NCBI GenBank assembly: GCA_030550695.1
Contig: JAUQOX010000167.1
Coordinates: 1 to 6,425 of the forward strand
Origin: Gemmatimonadota bacterium
GTDB taxonomy: Bacteria; Gemmatimonadota; Gemmatimonadetes; Longimicrobiales; Gaopeijiaceae
DNA: 6,425 nucleotides
Direction: 5' to 3'
Shown here in pieces: positions 6,360 to 6,425 of this stretch. The notes beneath the pieces are model-generated. The model ran no database searches, was not told the DNA's origin, and was given only the letters and a program-made list of their open reading frames with translations. The translations under genes and the position numbers were made by a program. Within the stretch, counting starts at the first letter, position 1. The number at the start of each line of letters is the position of its first letter.

Positions 6360-6425
6360 GAGGAGAGCTGGGCACAGCGGGCCAGGGCCCGTCCCATGGC
6401 CGCCACAGCCACCTCGACCCCCTCG
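6356..6425 (-). CDS. C-terminal fragment of an unidentified convergent gene
   Basis: On the minus strand a frame enters from the right edge and ends at TAG (6358-6356), leaving 22 codons that include VEVAVAAMGRALARC. This helix-like, Ala-rich ending recalls the C-termini of Asp/Glu or hydantoin racemase-type proteins, but 22 residues are too few to assign a family. The stop overlaps the TAA of the fused transferase by 2 bp, a typical tight convergent junction with no room for a separate terminator. A chance open frame in GC-rich DNA remains possible. Confidence 0.4.
   Translation of the reverse strand, partial: EGVEVAVAAMGRALARCAQLSS

Overview
The window is a GC-rich bacterial chromosome segment (roughly two-thirds G+C by eye, with strongly G/C-biased third codon positions). 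It carries ordinary housekeeping genes next to a small accessory pair. The lineage cannot be fixed from sequence alone. The RecA and AlaRS proteins look typical of a free-living bacterium of a high-GC phylum. Gemmatimonadota or another deep-branching Gram-negative group is a guess at most.

Layout. Positions 1-2549, minus strand: alanyl-tRNA synthetase (alaS), complete at its N-terminus and cut by the left window edge inside the C-terminal C-Ala domain. Positions 2550-2725: a 176-bp gap holding a recognisable sigma70-type promoter for alaS and an inverted repeat just behind recA. Positions 2726-3769, minus strand: recA, most likely starting at a GTG with a good Shine-Dalgarno sequence. Positions 3770-4039: a 270-bp divergent intergenic region with a strong GC hairpin/palindrome immediately before the next plus-strand gene. 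Positions 4040-4888, plus strand: a TVP38/TMEM64 (VTT domain) membrane protein. Positions 4905-6359, plus strand: a two-domain protein fusing a family-2-like glycosyltransferase (TIGR04283 type) to a DUF2064/MobA-like nucleotidyltransferase-fold domain (TIGR04282 type). Positions 6356-6425, minus strand: the last 22 codons of a convergent gene that enters from the right edge.

How they work together. AlaS charges tRNA-Ala and RecA does homologous recombination and SOS induction. Their adjacency is a common bacterial arrangement, but the recX gene often found between them is absent here. The plus-strand pair is separated by only 16 bp and probably forms one transcription unit. The TIGR04283 and TIGR04282 families were named for their association with a radical-SAM/selenodomain protein, now linked to arsenosugar-type biosynthesis. 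The pair may therefore be part of a glycosylated small-molecule or lipid pathway whose other members lie outside the window. That last step is inference.

No tRNA, rRNA, CRISPR array, insertion sequence or prophage feature was seen. I found no convincing evidence for a wholly new system. The most unusual items are the fused transferase with its membrane-protein partner and the palindrome in the recA/TVP38 divergent region.
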